A DNA stretch of 10,345 bases from an uncultured Prevotella sp. (GTDB lineage: Bacteria; Bacteroidota; Bacteroidia; Bacteroidales; Bacteroidaceae), in assembly GCA_900765465.1 (NCBI GenBank), contig CAAFRM010000094.1, forward strand, positions 1 through 10,345. Direction: 5' to 3'. The translations under genes were made by a program, and so were the position numbers. The notes under the pieces were generated by a model, which was not told the origin of the DNA, made no database searches, and saw nothing but the letters and a program-made list of their open reading frames with translations. Positions within the stretch are counted from its first letter, which is position 1, and the number at the start of each line of letters is the position of its first letter. This document shows, piece by piece, positions 1 to 6,781 of this stretch.

Positions 1-1092
1 GAATATGCCGTAACCCAGGGCTTCGGCAATATGGGTTCGCTCGATGCAGCACTCGGTGAGGCTGTCTATATGATGGGCATCGAGAACAATTCTGATATTG
101 TGACCATGGCATCCTACGCTCCTATCTTCGCCAACCTCAACAACCGTATGTGGGCACCGGATATGATTCAATATACCTCTGATAAGGTATTCGGAACTCC
201 ATCTTACTACGTTCAGAACGTGATGGCGAACAACATCGGTACCCGTGTATTGAAGGTGAACCAGGAGAATCCATACAAGTATGAGCAGACCCAGGTGAAG
301 CCAGCCATCTGCCGTGTGGGTATGGGAACATGGGGCACCCAGGTTTCTTTCGAGGACAAGGGCTACAGCGATGAGAACGGTAAGGCGCTGCCAATGACGA
401 TGCAGGAGTTGCCTACCGACATCCATGGACAGTGGAAGACTGAGGGCAGCCTCATCAAGCAGACCAGCAACGAGGAAAGCTGCATCCGTCTGAACCCAGG
501 CGAGATTACCAGCAACGGTTATATATATAAGGTACGCGCGAAGAAGGATGCCGGAAACGAGGGTTTCCTCATCATCTTCAACTACGTGGATAAGAACAAC
601 TACTGCTGGTTGAACCTTGGTGGCTGGAACAATACCCAGCACGGTGTGGAGTCTATCGTGAATGGTGCCAAGAGTCAGGTGGCTACCTGCCCAGGCAAGA
701 TTGAAACCGGCAAGTGGTATGATATCGAGCTGAAGGTGGTAGGCGACAGCATCTTCGCCAAGTTGGATGGCAAGGAGGTATTCGCCACCAAATTGAAGGC
801 GAACACCCTTCCTGGCATCTTCTCTACAGCCACACTCGATGAGCAAACGGGCGAGGTAATCCTGAAGATTGCCAACACCAGCACCGAGCACACCACAGCG
901 AAGATCAATCTTCAGGGCAAGGAGATCAAGGATGGCAAGCTCATCCGCCTTTCTGCCAAGAACGGTCTGGAGGAGAACACCATCGACAATCCTACCAACA
1001 TCTATCCTGTAGAAAACTACGTAACTACAGAGAAGAATGGTGCTACGGTAGAGATTCCAGCTAGCTCTCTGAACATCATCAGATTGAAGTAA
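1..1092 (+). CDS. GH51 alpha-L-arabinofuranosidase, C-terminal part (5' end outside window)
   Basis: The reading frame is open from base 1 and ends at TAA 1090-1092, giving 363 residues; the ATG at base 31 is internal, not the start. The protein should release terminal alpha-L-arabinofuranosyl residues from arabinan or arabino-oligosaccharides. The first residues read EYAVT, which matches the GH51 signature around the catalytic nucleophile, so residue 1 (Glu) is probably that nucleophile. The stretch up to about residue 65 (MASYAP, NRMWAPD, GTPSYY) is typical of the end of the GH51 barrel. The acid/base Glu and the rest of the barrel are missing. Residues about 106-262 form an inserted beta-rich domain resembling LamG/DUF1080 concanavalin-like folds (GFLIIF, GKWYDIELKV, FAKLDGKEVF). 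The usual GH51 C-terminal beta-sandwich resumes at about 272 (ATLDEQTGEVILKIANTS). The gene converges on the purine permease. GH51 assignment is secure; the identity of the inserted domain is inference. Confidence 0.9.
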   Translation, partial: EYAVTQGFGNMGSLDAALGEAVYMMGIENNSDIVTMASYAPIFANLNNRMWAPDMIQYTSDKVFGTPSYYVQNVMANNIGTRVLKVNQENPYKYEQTQVKPAICRVGMGTWGTQVSFEDKGYSDENGKALPMTMQELPTDIHGQWKTEGSLIKQTSNEESCIRLNPGEITSNGYIYKVRAKKDAGNEGFLIIFNYVDKNNYCWLNLGGWNNTQHGVESIVNGAKSQVATCPGKIETGKWYDIELKVVGDSIFAKLDGKEVFATKLKANTLPGIFSTATLDEQTGEVILKIANTSTEHTTAKINLQGKEIKDGKLIRLSAKNGLEENTIDNPTNIYPVENYVTTEKNGATVEIPASSLNIIRLK

Positions 1093-1201
1093 GCAACAAG
1101 ATTAAAACAACAAACTACATTCAGGGCATCAGTCCTGGATATACTCGATATATATTGATACATTTTTTGAATAGTTGATAGATAGTTAGTTAGAATGAGA
1201 A

Positions 1202-1242
1202 GGCGGCAACCTGCGTGATGCAGATTGCCGCCAATTGTTTTA
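1202..1242 (+). terminator. Rho-independent terminator after the GH51 gene
   Basis: Arms GGCGGCAA (1202-1209) and TTGCCGCC (1225-1232) pair perfectly. They enclose a single C/A mismatch and an inner CTGC/GCAG stem (1211-1214 with 1220-1223) around a 5-base loop. The T-rich AATTGTTTTAT follows on the + strand. The hairpin lies 109 bases after the GH51 stop and 22 bases beyond the 3' end of the convergent permease gene, so it may stop transcription from both sides. The T tract is better on the + side. Confidence 0.85.
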
Positions 1243-1254
1243 TCTATCGTTGAT

Positions 1255-2559
1255 TTATCCGAAAGCATAATTGATGAGCAGGAAGATGCTCAGGATATAG
1301 AGCGTAGGATTCAAATCCTTGAACTTACCCACCATCATCTTGATCAATACATAACTCAGGATGCCGAGACAGATGCCATCGGCGATGCTGTAGCAGAGCA
1401 CCATCGTAATCATCGTGATGAAAGCAGGGAATGACTCGGAAATATCCTCCAACTCAATCTTCTTGAACGAATCAATCATCAAAACACCCACCATTACCAA
1501 GGCACCACTGGTGGCTGCACTCGGAATCAGCAGGAAGATAGGAGCCAGGAAGATGCTCAGGATAAACATCAAGCCCGTGAAGAAAGAAGTCAAGCCCGAA
1601 CGGCCACCCTCGGCAACACCCGAAGCACTCTCCACATAAGTGGTAATGGTAGAGCTACCCAGCAGGGCACCGGCTGTGGTACCGATGGCATCACTCATCA
1701 TCGCCTCCTTCACACCCGGAATATCACCCTTCTCATTCTCCTTGATACCGAGTTTGGAAACCAATCCCAGAACCGTTCCGATGGTATCGAAGATGTTGAC
1801 CAGCAACAGGGAGAAAACCACCATGAACATCTTAGGAGTGAAGAAGCCCGTGAAATCGAACTGGCAGAAGATTGGAGCAATGCTGTGAGGTGTAGATACC
1901 GGCATCCAGTTGTCAGAAAATTGGGTAACTCCCATCGGAATACCAATCAAGGTAGAGATGATGATAGCGATGAACAGGGAGCCCTTCACTCTTCTCGCCA
2001 TCAGACAGCCACAGAGCAGGATGCTGATGAGACCCAGAATGCTGACTGGCGTAAACTTGCCGAGCTGCACGAAAGTATCAGCATTGGCAGTAATGATGCC
2101 CGCATTCTTCAAACCGATAAAGGCGATAAACATACCGATACCTGCCGAAATGGCGAATCGGAGGTTTTTCGGAATACATTCCAATATCTTATCACGGATA
2201 TTGAGGAAGGTGATGGCAAGGAAGATGATTCCCTCTACGAGCAATACTGCCAATGCCTGCTGCCAGGTCAAGCCCATAGCCTGACAAAGGGTGAAGGCGA
2301 AGAAGGCGTTCAGTCCCATACTAGGAGCCTGGGCAAAAGGCAGCTTTGCCATGAAAGCCAGCAAGAAGGTGGCGATGGCAGAAGCGATGGCTGTGGCAGT
2401 AAAGAGAGCACCCTTGTCCATACCTGTGGTTGCAAGGATGGTAGGGTTCACTGCCAGGATGTAACACATGGTCAAGAAGGTGGTCATACCAGCAATCAAT
2501 TCAGTCTTGACCTTCATTTGTTTTGGGTCGAAACCCAATAATGCTTTTAATTTATTCAT
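1255..2559 (-). CDS. NCS2 family purine permease (AzgA/PbuG-like; guanine, hypoxanthine or adenine uptake)
   Basis: This 434-residue inner-membrane protein should import purine bases by cation symport; its length is normal for the AzgA-like branch of NCS2 (COG2252). It is hydrophobic throughout, with about 12-14 likely membrane segments. Family hallmarks are visible: TFLTMCYILAVNP at residues 27-39, AQAPSMGLNAFFAF at 76-89, FDTIGT at 257-262 (segment 8, Asp258) and TTYVESASGVAEGGRSGLT at 306-324 (segment 10, Glu310). In NCS2 structures, acidic residues in segments 8 and 10 contact the base. The start ATG (2557-2559) follows an A-rich leader with only AAGAA as a possible ribosome site, and the protein begins with the family-typical short N-terminus before FDPKQMKVKTE. 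It stands alone, convergent with GH51 and downstream of the PUL terminator. Which purine it carries cannot be told from sequence. Confidence 0.93.
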   Translation of the reverse strand: MNKLKALLGFDPKQMKVKTELIAGMTTFLTMCYILAVNPTILATTGMDKGALFTATAIASAIATFLLAFMAKLPFAQAPSMGLNAFFAFTLCQAMGLTWQQALAVLLVEGIIFLAITFLNIRDKILECIPKNLRFAISAGIGMFIAFIGLKNAGIITANADTFVQLGKFTPVSILGLISILLCGCLMARRVKGSLFIAIIISTLIGIPMGVTQFSDNWMPVSTPHSIAPIFCQFDFTGFFTPKMFMVVFSLLLVNIFDTIGTVLGLVSKLGIKENEKGDIPGVKEAMMSDAIGTTAGALLGSSTITTYVESASGVAEGGRSGLTSFFTGLMFILSIFLAPIFLLIPSAATSGALVMVGVLMIDSFKKIELEDISESFPAFITMITMVLCYSIADGICLGILSYVLIKMMVGKFKDLNPTLYILSIFLLINYAFG

Positions 2560-2638
2560 TTCTTATATTACGATTATTTTTTCTCTATTTTCTCTTCCCC
2601 ATTTCCACAACCCAATCCCATTGTTTTTTCGGGGCGAA

Positions 2639-2646
2639 CAAAGATA
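2639..2646 (-). promoter_or_regulatory. Candidate -7 box for the purine permease gene
   Basis: The - strand reads TATCTTTG, an exact match to the Bacteroidota -7 consensus TAnnTTTG. It would give a leader of roughly 70 bases before the permease ATG. I see no good TTTG -33 element at the expected distance; instead one of the 17-base repeats lies where that element would be, which would fit activator-dependent or repressed transcription. Confidence 0.4.
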
Positions 2647-2661
2647 AGAAAAAATAATGAG

Positions 2662-2711
2662 GAATGCCTTATTTTACATGTTTTTAACTACACAGAACGC
2701 CTTATTTTACA
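2662..2711 (-). repeat. Pair of 17-base direct repeats upstream of the permease -7 box
   Basis: On the + strand GAATGCCTTATTTTACA (2662-2678) and GAACGCCTTATTTTACA (2695-2711) differ at one base and are 33 bases apart start to start, about three DNA turns. Both lie just upstream of the TATCTTTG box that would serve the - strand permease gene. This same-face spacing is what tandem regulator sites look like. No regulator is identified. Confidence 0.6.
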
Positions 2712-2773
2712 AAACATTTTATTTTTAACCATTATACTTGGCTAATTCAGATTTTCTTCGTAACTTAGCAGCG

Positions 2774-2804
2774 CAAAACGTAAAGCATGTAGGAATATGT
2801 CAAA
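2774..2804 (-). promoter_or_regulatory. Second candidate promoter toward the permease, overlapped by a dyad
   Basis: The - strand carries TTTG (2804-2801), then 18 bases, then TACGTTTTG (2782-2774), which is the TAnnTTTG -7 box with one extra base. A perfect 8-base dyad, TGTCAAAA (2798-2805) and TTTTGACA (2810-2817) with a 4-base loop, covers the -33 element. A start here would give a leader of about 205 bases containing the 17-base repeats. Confidence 0.35.
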
Positions 2805-2817
2805 ATCAGTTTTGACA
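2798..2817. repeat. Inverted repeat TGTCAAAA-tcag-TTTTGACA
   Basis: The 8-base arms are perfect with a 4-base centre. There is no T tract on either side to make it a terminator. Its overlap with the TTTG of a candidate - strand promoter makes an operator for a dimeric regulator plausible, but this is inference. Confidence 0.5.
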
Positions 2818-2849
2818 GCACCCAGCGAACGATCAGCGAATGGAAGATC

Positions 2850-2889
2850 AAGGAAGAATAAAGAAGGATAAGGAAGAATAAAGAAAAAT
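2850..2889. repeat. Two copies of a 20-base purine-rich tandem repeat
   Basis: AAGGAAGAATAAAGAAGGAT at 2850-2869 is followed directly by AAGGAAGAATAAAGAAAAAT at 2870-2889; the copies match at 18 of 20 positions. One strand is almost purely purine. It lies between the operon terminator and the permease promoters. Function is unknown; it may be simple slippage expansion. Confidence 0.75.
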
Positions 2890-2921
2890 CCGGAACAGAA
2901 TACTACATTTTTTCGGAAACA

Positions 2922-2990
2922 GCGAAAGAAAATAGCGTTTATTTCACTACGAAACCGTTTTTTGCCGTTCGTAGCGGAATAAACGCTATT
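2922..2990 (-). terminator. Long hairpin terminator at the end of the arabinan operon
   Basis: Arms at 2931-2953 and 2968-2990 pair over 23 positions: 13 perfect base pairs at the base (AATAGCGTTTATT with AATAAACGCTATT), then one mismatch and one pair that is T-G on the + strand, then 7 more pairs. The loop is 14 bases. It begins 6 bases after the TAG stop of the compact GH43 gene, and on the - strand the stem runs into ATTTTCTTTC. Position and T tract support intrinsic termination of the PUL transcript. The stem is unusually long for a simple terminator. Confidence 0.85.
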
Positions 2991-2996
2991 TTAACT

Positions 2997-4049
2997 CTAC
3001 TCCAGCGTCAACCACCCATCTTCCGTCCAGTTGATTTTCTTCTGAACCAGAATGCTGGCGCCATTCTTTGGCACGCTGTAACCATGACAGAAGAAGTAAT
3101 CGCCATCAGGGAAGGAGTAGGCAGAGCAATGGCCCATCGCCTCATATTCCTTCTTGTCGCCTTCCAGCAGCAGGGTGCCACCGCCATTGCGCATATCCTT
3201 GCCTTCTTTATCCAAATAAGGACCAGCCACCTTCTTGCTTCTGCCCACGGCAACACGATAGTTGCTCTTGATGCCACGGCAGCAGTAATCCCAGCTCACG
3301 AAGAGATAGTAATAGCCACCATGCTTCATGATGAAAGGAGCCTCGATGGCATTGGTGCCGGCAAACTTAGAGGTTGGATTCGGTTCTGCTGATGCATCGC
3401 CTACGGCATGACGGCGGGCGATGGTCTGAGGCTTGGCGCCCTTCTTCACATGCATCGTCTTCTTATCGAGCTTGATCATCTGGATACCATCCCAGAAGGA
3501 TCCCCAGGTCATCCAGGGATTTCCCTTCTCATCAATGATGAAGTTCGGGTCGATGGCATTCCAGTTGTCTCTACCGCCCTTAGAGGCGATGAGGCAGCCT
3601 TCGTCCTTCCATCCATCCTTATCAGATAAGGAGGTATTGCTGAGCAAACCGATGGCAGAAGTATTCTTGCCAAAAGTGGAACAGGAATAAGCCAAATACC
3701 ATTTGTTCTTGAAACGGATCACATCCGGAGCCCAGATATGGGTTTCAAAGCCCGGCACACTATCATGAGTCCAAGCCGGAATTTCCTCATTCTTTAGCAC
3801 TCCTTCCCTACTTAAGGTCCAATGCTTGCGGTCGGTGGATGTCATCTGCGTGATGCCATGTCCCGTGCAGTAGAGATAGTACTTGCCATTTTCGTAAGCC
3901 ATCACGGGGTCGTGAACCATAGGAGTATCTACCACGATTGGCTCCTGAGGAGTATTCTGCGCCATCATCTGGCAACCGCCTTTTACAGCAGGAGCAGCAA
4001 TCATCATTGCTGCTCCCAATAGTATTTTAGATAAATTCATCATCATCAT
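2997..4049 (-). CDS. Compact secreted GH43 endo-alpha-1,5-L-arabinanase
   Basis: The protein has 350 residues: an export signal (about 1-30) and a single five-bladed GH43 catalytic domain. It should cut the alpha-1,5-arabinan backbone or its oligosaccharides. Expected catalytic residues are present: general base Asp47 (VHDPVM), pKa modulator Asp167 (NAIDPNF) and general acid Glu236 (NAIEAPF). WAPD at 106-109 and His307 (GHCSAY), which should help hold the active-site metal, also fit arabinanases, closest in style to the compact GH43_5 type. Cys26 is preceded by KGG, a poor lipobox, so type I secretion to the periplasm is somewhat more likely than lipidation; location is unproven. It is the last gene of the operon, 27 bases after the large GH43, and is followed directly by a terminator. 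Translation begins in a run of four ATG codons. Substrate assignment rests on the neighbours plus family resemblance. Confidence 0.88.
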   Translation of the reverse strand: MMMMNLSKILLGAAMMIAAPAVKGGCQMMAQNTPQEPIVVDTPMVHDPVMAYENGKYYLYCTGHGITQMTSTDRKHWTLSREGVLKNEEIPAWTHDSVPGFETHIWAPDVIRFKNKWYLAYSCSTFGKNTSAIGLLSNTSLSDKDGWKDEGCLIASKGGRDNWNAIDPNFIIDEKGNPWMTWGSFWDGIQMIKLDKKTMHVKKGAKPQTIARRHAVGDASAEPNPTSKFAGTNAIEAPFIMKHGGYYYLFVSWDYCCRGIKSNYRVAVGRSKKVAGPYLDKEGKDMRNGGGTLLLEGDKKEYEAMGHCSAYSFPDGDYFFCHGYSVPKNGASILVQKKINWTEDGWLTLE

Positions 4050-4059
4050 ATTATACCTT
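4038..4059 (-). promoter_or_regulatory. Start region with AAGG ribosome site and four tandem ATG codons
   Basis: On the - strand AAGG (4059-4056) sits 6 bases before the first of four in-frame ATG codons (4049-4038). This is the clearest Shine-Dalgarno-like site among the complete genes here. Initiation could occur at any of the four; spacing favours the first or second. Confidence 0.5.
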
Positions 4060-4076
4060 ATTATAATATAAGAGAC

Positions 4077-6752
4077 TTACTTGTTCACAAACTTCTTGCC
4101 GTTTACGATTACTACACCCTTGTAGCTCTTGTCCACCTGCTGACCAGCCAGGTTGTACCACTTATCGTCCGTCTTCTTATGGAAGATGATAGGACTTGCA
4201 ATGCCTGTATCTACAAGGCTTGAGCCATCGATGTAGGATTTCTCGTTCACGAAAAAGAGAACAATCTTAGAAGGCTTAGCTACCAATGTGGTGGTATAAG
4301 AATAATGATATACCTTACCAGCTTGGGTAGTGATGGTTGACTCCATCTTGAATACGCCTGCTGCTGACAAGCTAACAGTCATATCAACCAAGGAACCATT
4401 CATTTCCGTCTTGAATACATTCATGTTGTCGCTCGTATCAAAATCATGGGTGAATCCAGAAGCATTGTGGCTTCCACCCCATCCGAAGAAATCATTTCTG
4501 ACAACGAAGTACTCCTTATCGGCTCCATAACCGGTATCCTCACGCTTAATCTTAGTAGCTGCCAAACACCAGTTGTTCCATGCTTCTGCCATATTACTAT
4601 AGTTGTAGAACTTGAATTGCATTTTCTTGCCAGCCTGCAACTCATAGTAAGGAGAGAAGTTTGACCACCAGCCTGAAGTAGTATTCTTCTCTGATGATAC
4701 AGGATAATAAACCGGAGTACTTTCCTCAGCCTCAGCATCGATATTCAGGGTATAATCCTTCACATACTCATAGTCGTCCTTGCTGATGGTCATGGTCAGG
4801 GTGACCTTGCCTTTACCCTTCACCTTGCCCTCATCGGTCAAGATAGAAGTATCGCTCGACTTCCATGAAATATTCGCACCCATCTTGCCCTGGACAGGCA
4901 AAGTAGGAGCCGCATTCAGAGTGGCACCGTCAGAGAATGGCAATGTCATCTTGCTGAGGGTATACTTAATGGCAGCCTTGGCATCAGCCTTCACAGCCCA
5001 AACCTCCTGCTGATAAGTGAAGTTGTTCTGTCCCATAGTCAGACTACCGCTTGAAGATGAGAGTGCCGAGATGGCAATGGCTGGGATATTGGTATAGTCG
5101 ATGGTCTGCTTCACCAACACACCACGATAAACTACATTATTGATAGTCAGGTGGATATAATCAGTGCCCGCCGTACGCTTCCAGGTTCCCTTTTCAGCAC
5201 CAGTGATGGTTCCATCGGCATTGAGGGTGATGTTGACTGGTGTCTCGAAAGCCTTTGCCTTGGTATTCTGACCATACTGATGACGCATGAACTGATAGTC
5301 GCCTGGAATATCGGAATCTGCGATAGATGCCTTGGTAGCAATCGCCTCATCGGTGATAGTCTCACCATCAAACTCGAATGGAGCTGCCATCAACCAGCCC
5401 TCATCGTTGAGGAAGAGCTGATGAACACGCACCTGATGGCCCTCGCCGCCATTACTGAAACGGGTGTGATAAACCACGAAAGAACGGTTTTGCTTATCAA
5501 CGAACGCAGAGTTATGACCCTGTGCTATCTCAGCACCGCTCATCGCATCCCACTGGTAACCGCCAAAGAGCAATACGCCACGGTTGTCGGCTGTGGTAGA
5601 ACTATAGTTCATCTTATAACTCTTGAAGAGAGCCGATGTGCCATAGCAATCCTTGTAAGGACCATCCGGATTCTCAGAACGGAAGATGCGCATCTGGTAA
5701 CCGCCATCGCTGGTCAAGCCACCATAGCTCATGAAGAGGAAGTAGTACTTGCCTATCTTCTGAATATAGCTAGCCTCTCCCGACACATAATATCCACCCG
5801 CTATCTTCTTGCCGAAGTAAGGGTCGCTGGTGCAGTTGGCACTGGCAGCACCCGGAGTAGTGGTTTTGCCATTCACCTCGTAAGGGAAGGTATAGGTATA
5901 GTCGCGGAGACCATTGGTCTTATCCAACTTAATCATAAAGATACCACCCGACCAGGAGCCGTAGCTCATCCAGAGATTGTCGTTGTCGTCATAAAAGACA
6001 CATGGGTCGATGCAGTTTGGCCAATAGGAGCCCCAGCTCTTACCTACCTTATAGCGGGTAGGAAGAGCGGTTTCGCCAGTGGCGATGGCATAGTCGGTAT
6101 GCTTCCAGTCATCCGCAGCAGCGTATGAGTTATGAGCGTATGAGCCCTGGAAACCGGAGAAGACCACCGGACCCTGATAAATCCAAGGTCCTTCGATGTT
6201 ATCAGAAACAAAACATACGATGGAAGAGCACCAGTTGTCACCATTCAGACTCATATACATACACCATTTCTTCATGGTCTTGTTGTATACGATGTCTGGT
6301 GCCCACTGCATGCCCTGCACGTTATTGCCCTTAAACTGCCAGCCGTGGGCATTGAAGTTGCCGAACTTCACGGTTTCGCCCTTGCAGTTCTTCACCTCTG
6401 TAATGAGATGAGAAGCATAAGCATTGGCATAGTTGACCAATGTTCCCTGCTTGTTGGCAAAGAGGCTGTTCACATTGCCAGTAGCTTCCTCGCCCGCCTT
6501 GAATGTGGACCATTCCTGGTAGTTTTTGGCAGCAGTAGTCTTGCCTCTACCCAGGTGAGAGCCATATATATAATAGGTAGGCGAGCTAGGATTGGTGATG
6601 TCATCCACCACAATAGATGGGTCGTGGCAAACCACACGTTTATTATACGATCTCGACGTATAAGCATTCGTCAGGTCGTTATCGCCAACCTGCGTCTGGG
6701 CAGTTGCGCCGATGGCTGCAAGGCCCATCATTGAGAGTAATAATTTCTTCAT
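4077..6752 (-). CDS. Large modular GH43 endo-alpha-L-arabinanase with Ig-like and putative carbohydrate-binding domains
   Basis: This 891-residue protein probably cuts the arabinan backbone. A type I signal peptide (1 to about 19, ending ATAQ) is followed by a GH43 barrel (about 35-475) in the style of subfamily 4 arabinanases such as Bacillus Abn2. Catalytic candidates are Asp44 (CHDPS), Asp249 (CIDPC) and Glu326 (SGEASY); His413 (GHNSAF) is the likely metal ligand. Residues about 480-588 match the C-terminal beta domain common in this subfamily. Residues 588-672 form a bacterial Ig-like domain (ISWKSSDTSILTDEGKV). Residues about 681-845 resemble both ends of the neighbouring surface lipoprotein and may bind glycan. 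The last 40 residues (WYNLAGQQVD, GVVIVNGKK) form a C-terminal tail common on secreted Prevotella proteins. It lies 130 bases after the lipoprotein gene across a hairpin and 27 bases before the second GH43. Start choice is fixed by the signal peptide. Confidence 0.9.
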   Translation of the reverse strand: MKKLLLSMMGLAAIGATAQTQVGDNDLTNAYTSRSYNKRVVCHDPSIVVDDITNPSSPTYYIYGSHLGRGKTTAAKNYQEWSTFKAGEEATGNVNSLFANKQGTLVNYANAYASHLITEVKNCKGETVKFGNFNAHGWQFKGNNVQGMQWAPDIVYNKTMKKWCMYMSLNGDNWCSSIVCFVSDNIEGPWIYQGPVVFSGFQGSYAHNSYAAADDWKHTDYAIATGETALPTRYKVGKSWGSYWPNCIDPCVFYDDNDNLWMSYGSWSGGIFMIKLDKTNGLRDYTYTFPYEVNGKTTTPGAASANCTSDPYFGKKIAGGYYVSGEASYIQKIGKYYFLFMSYGGLTSDGGYQMRIFRSENPDGPYKDCYGTSALFKSYKMNYSSTTADNRGVLLFGGYQWDAMSGAEIAQGHNSAFVDKQNRSFVVYHTRFSNGGEGHQVRVHQLFLNDEGWLMAAPFEFDGETITDEAIATKASIADSDIPGDYQFMRHQYGQNTKAKAFETPVNITLNADGTITGAEKGTWKRTAGTDYIHLTINNVVYRGVLVKQTIDYTNIPAIAISALSSSSGSLTMGQNNFTYQQEVWAVKADAKAAIKYTLSKMTLPFSDGATLNAAPTLPVQGKMGANISWKSSDTSILTDEGKVKGKGKVTLTMTISKDDYEYVKDYTLNIDAEAEESTPVYYPVSSEKNTTSGWWSNFSPYYELQAGKKMQFKFYNYSNMAEAWNNWCLAATKIKREDTGYGADKEYFVVRNDFFGWGGSHNASGFTHDFDTSDNMNVFKTEMNGSLVDMTVSLSAAGVFKMESTITTQAGKVYHYSYTTTLVAKPSKIVLFFVNEKSYIDGSSLVDTGIASPIIFHKKTDDKWYNLAGQQVDKSYKGVVIVNGKKFVNK

Positions 6753-6781
6753 GAATGATACTTGTTAATTGATTGCTTTTA

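Larger units (their letters stand above)
2560..2996. other. 437-base non-coding region between the permease and the arabinan operon
   Basis: No convincing gene is present on either strand. Read along the - strand, from the arabinan operon end toward the permease, it contains: a long terminator hairpin (2931-2990), a purine-rich 20-base tandem repeat (2850-2889), a CAGCGAA repeat 11 bases apart (2823-2829, 2834-2840), a dyad (2798-2817) overlapping a candidate promoter, two 17-base direct repeats (2662-2678, 2695-2711), a second candidate -7 box (2639-2646) and a G-rich stretch in the permease leader (2597-2620). The density of structure suggests that permease expression is regulated, but no known riboswitch was recognised. 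Confidence 0.7.

Noticed and set aside
31..33. ATG at 31 as the start of the GH51 gene
   Set aside because: The frame is open upstream and codes for the conserved nucleophile region, so the gene begins left of the window.
1885..2541. 218-codon open frame on the + strand
   Set aside because: It is antisense to the permease gene; its polar, low-complexity composition mirrors the hydrophobic codons of the membrane protein on the other strand.
2560..2700. Purine riboswitch in the permease leader
   Set aside because: I could not find the purine aptamer's paired loops or conserved junction bases. A covariance-model search would settle it.
2850..2889. CRISPR-like repeat
   Set aside because: Only two directly adjacent copies with no spacers; a simple tandem repeat.
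3972..3974. Lipoprotein anchor at Cys26 of the compact GH43
   Set aside because: The residues before it are K-G-G, lacking the aliphatic residue expected at -3 of a lipobox. Not impossible, but not supported.
5151..6128. Long open frame of 325 codons on the + strand
   Set aside because: It lies wholly inside the large GH43 gene on the opposite strand, whose signal peptide, catalytic motifs and domains are clear. The antisense translation has no recognisable domain.
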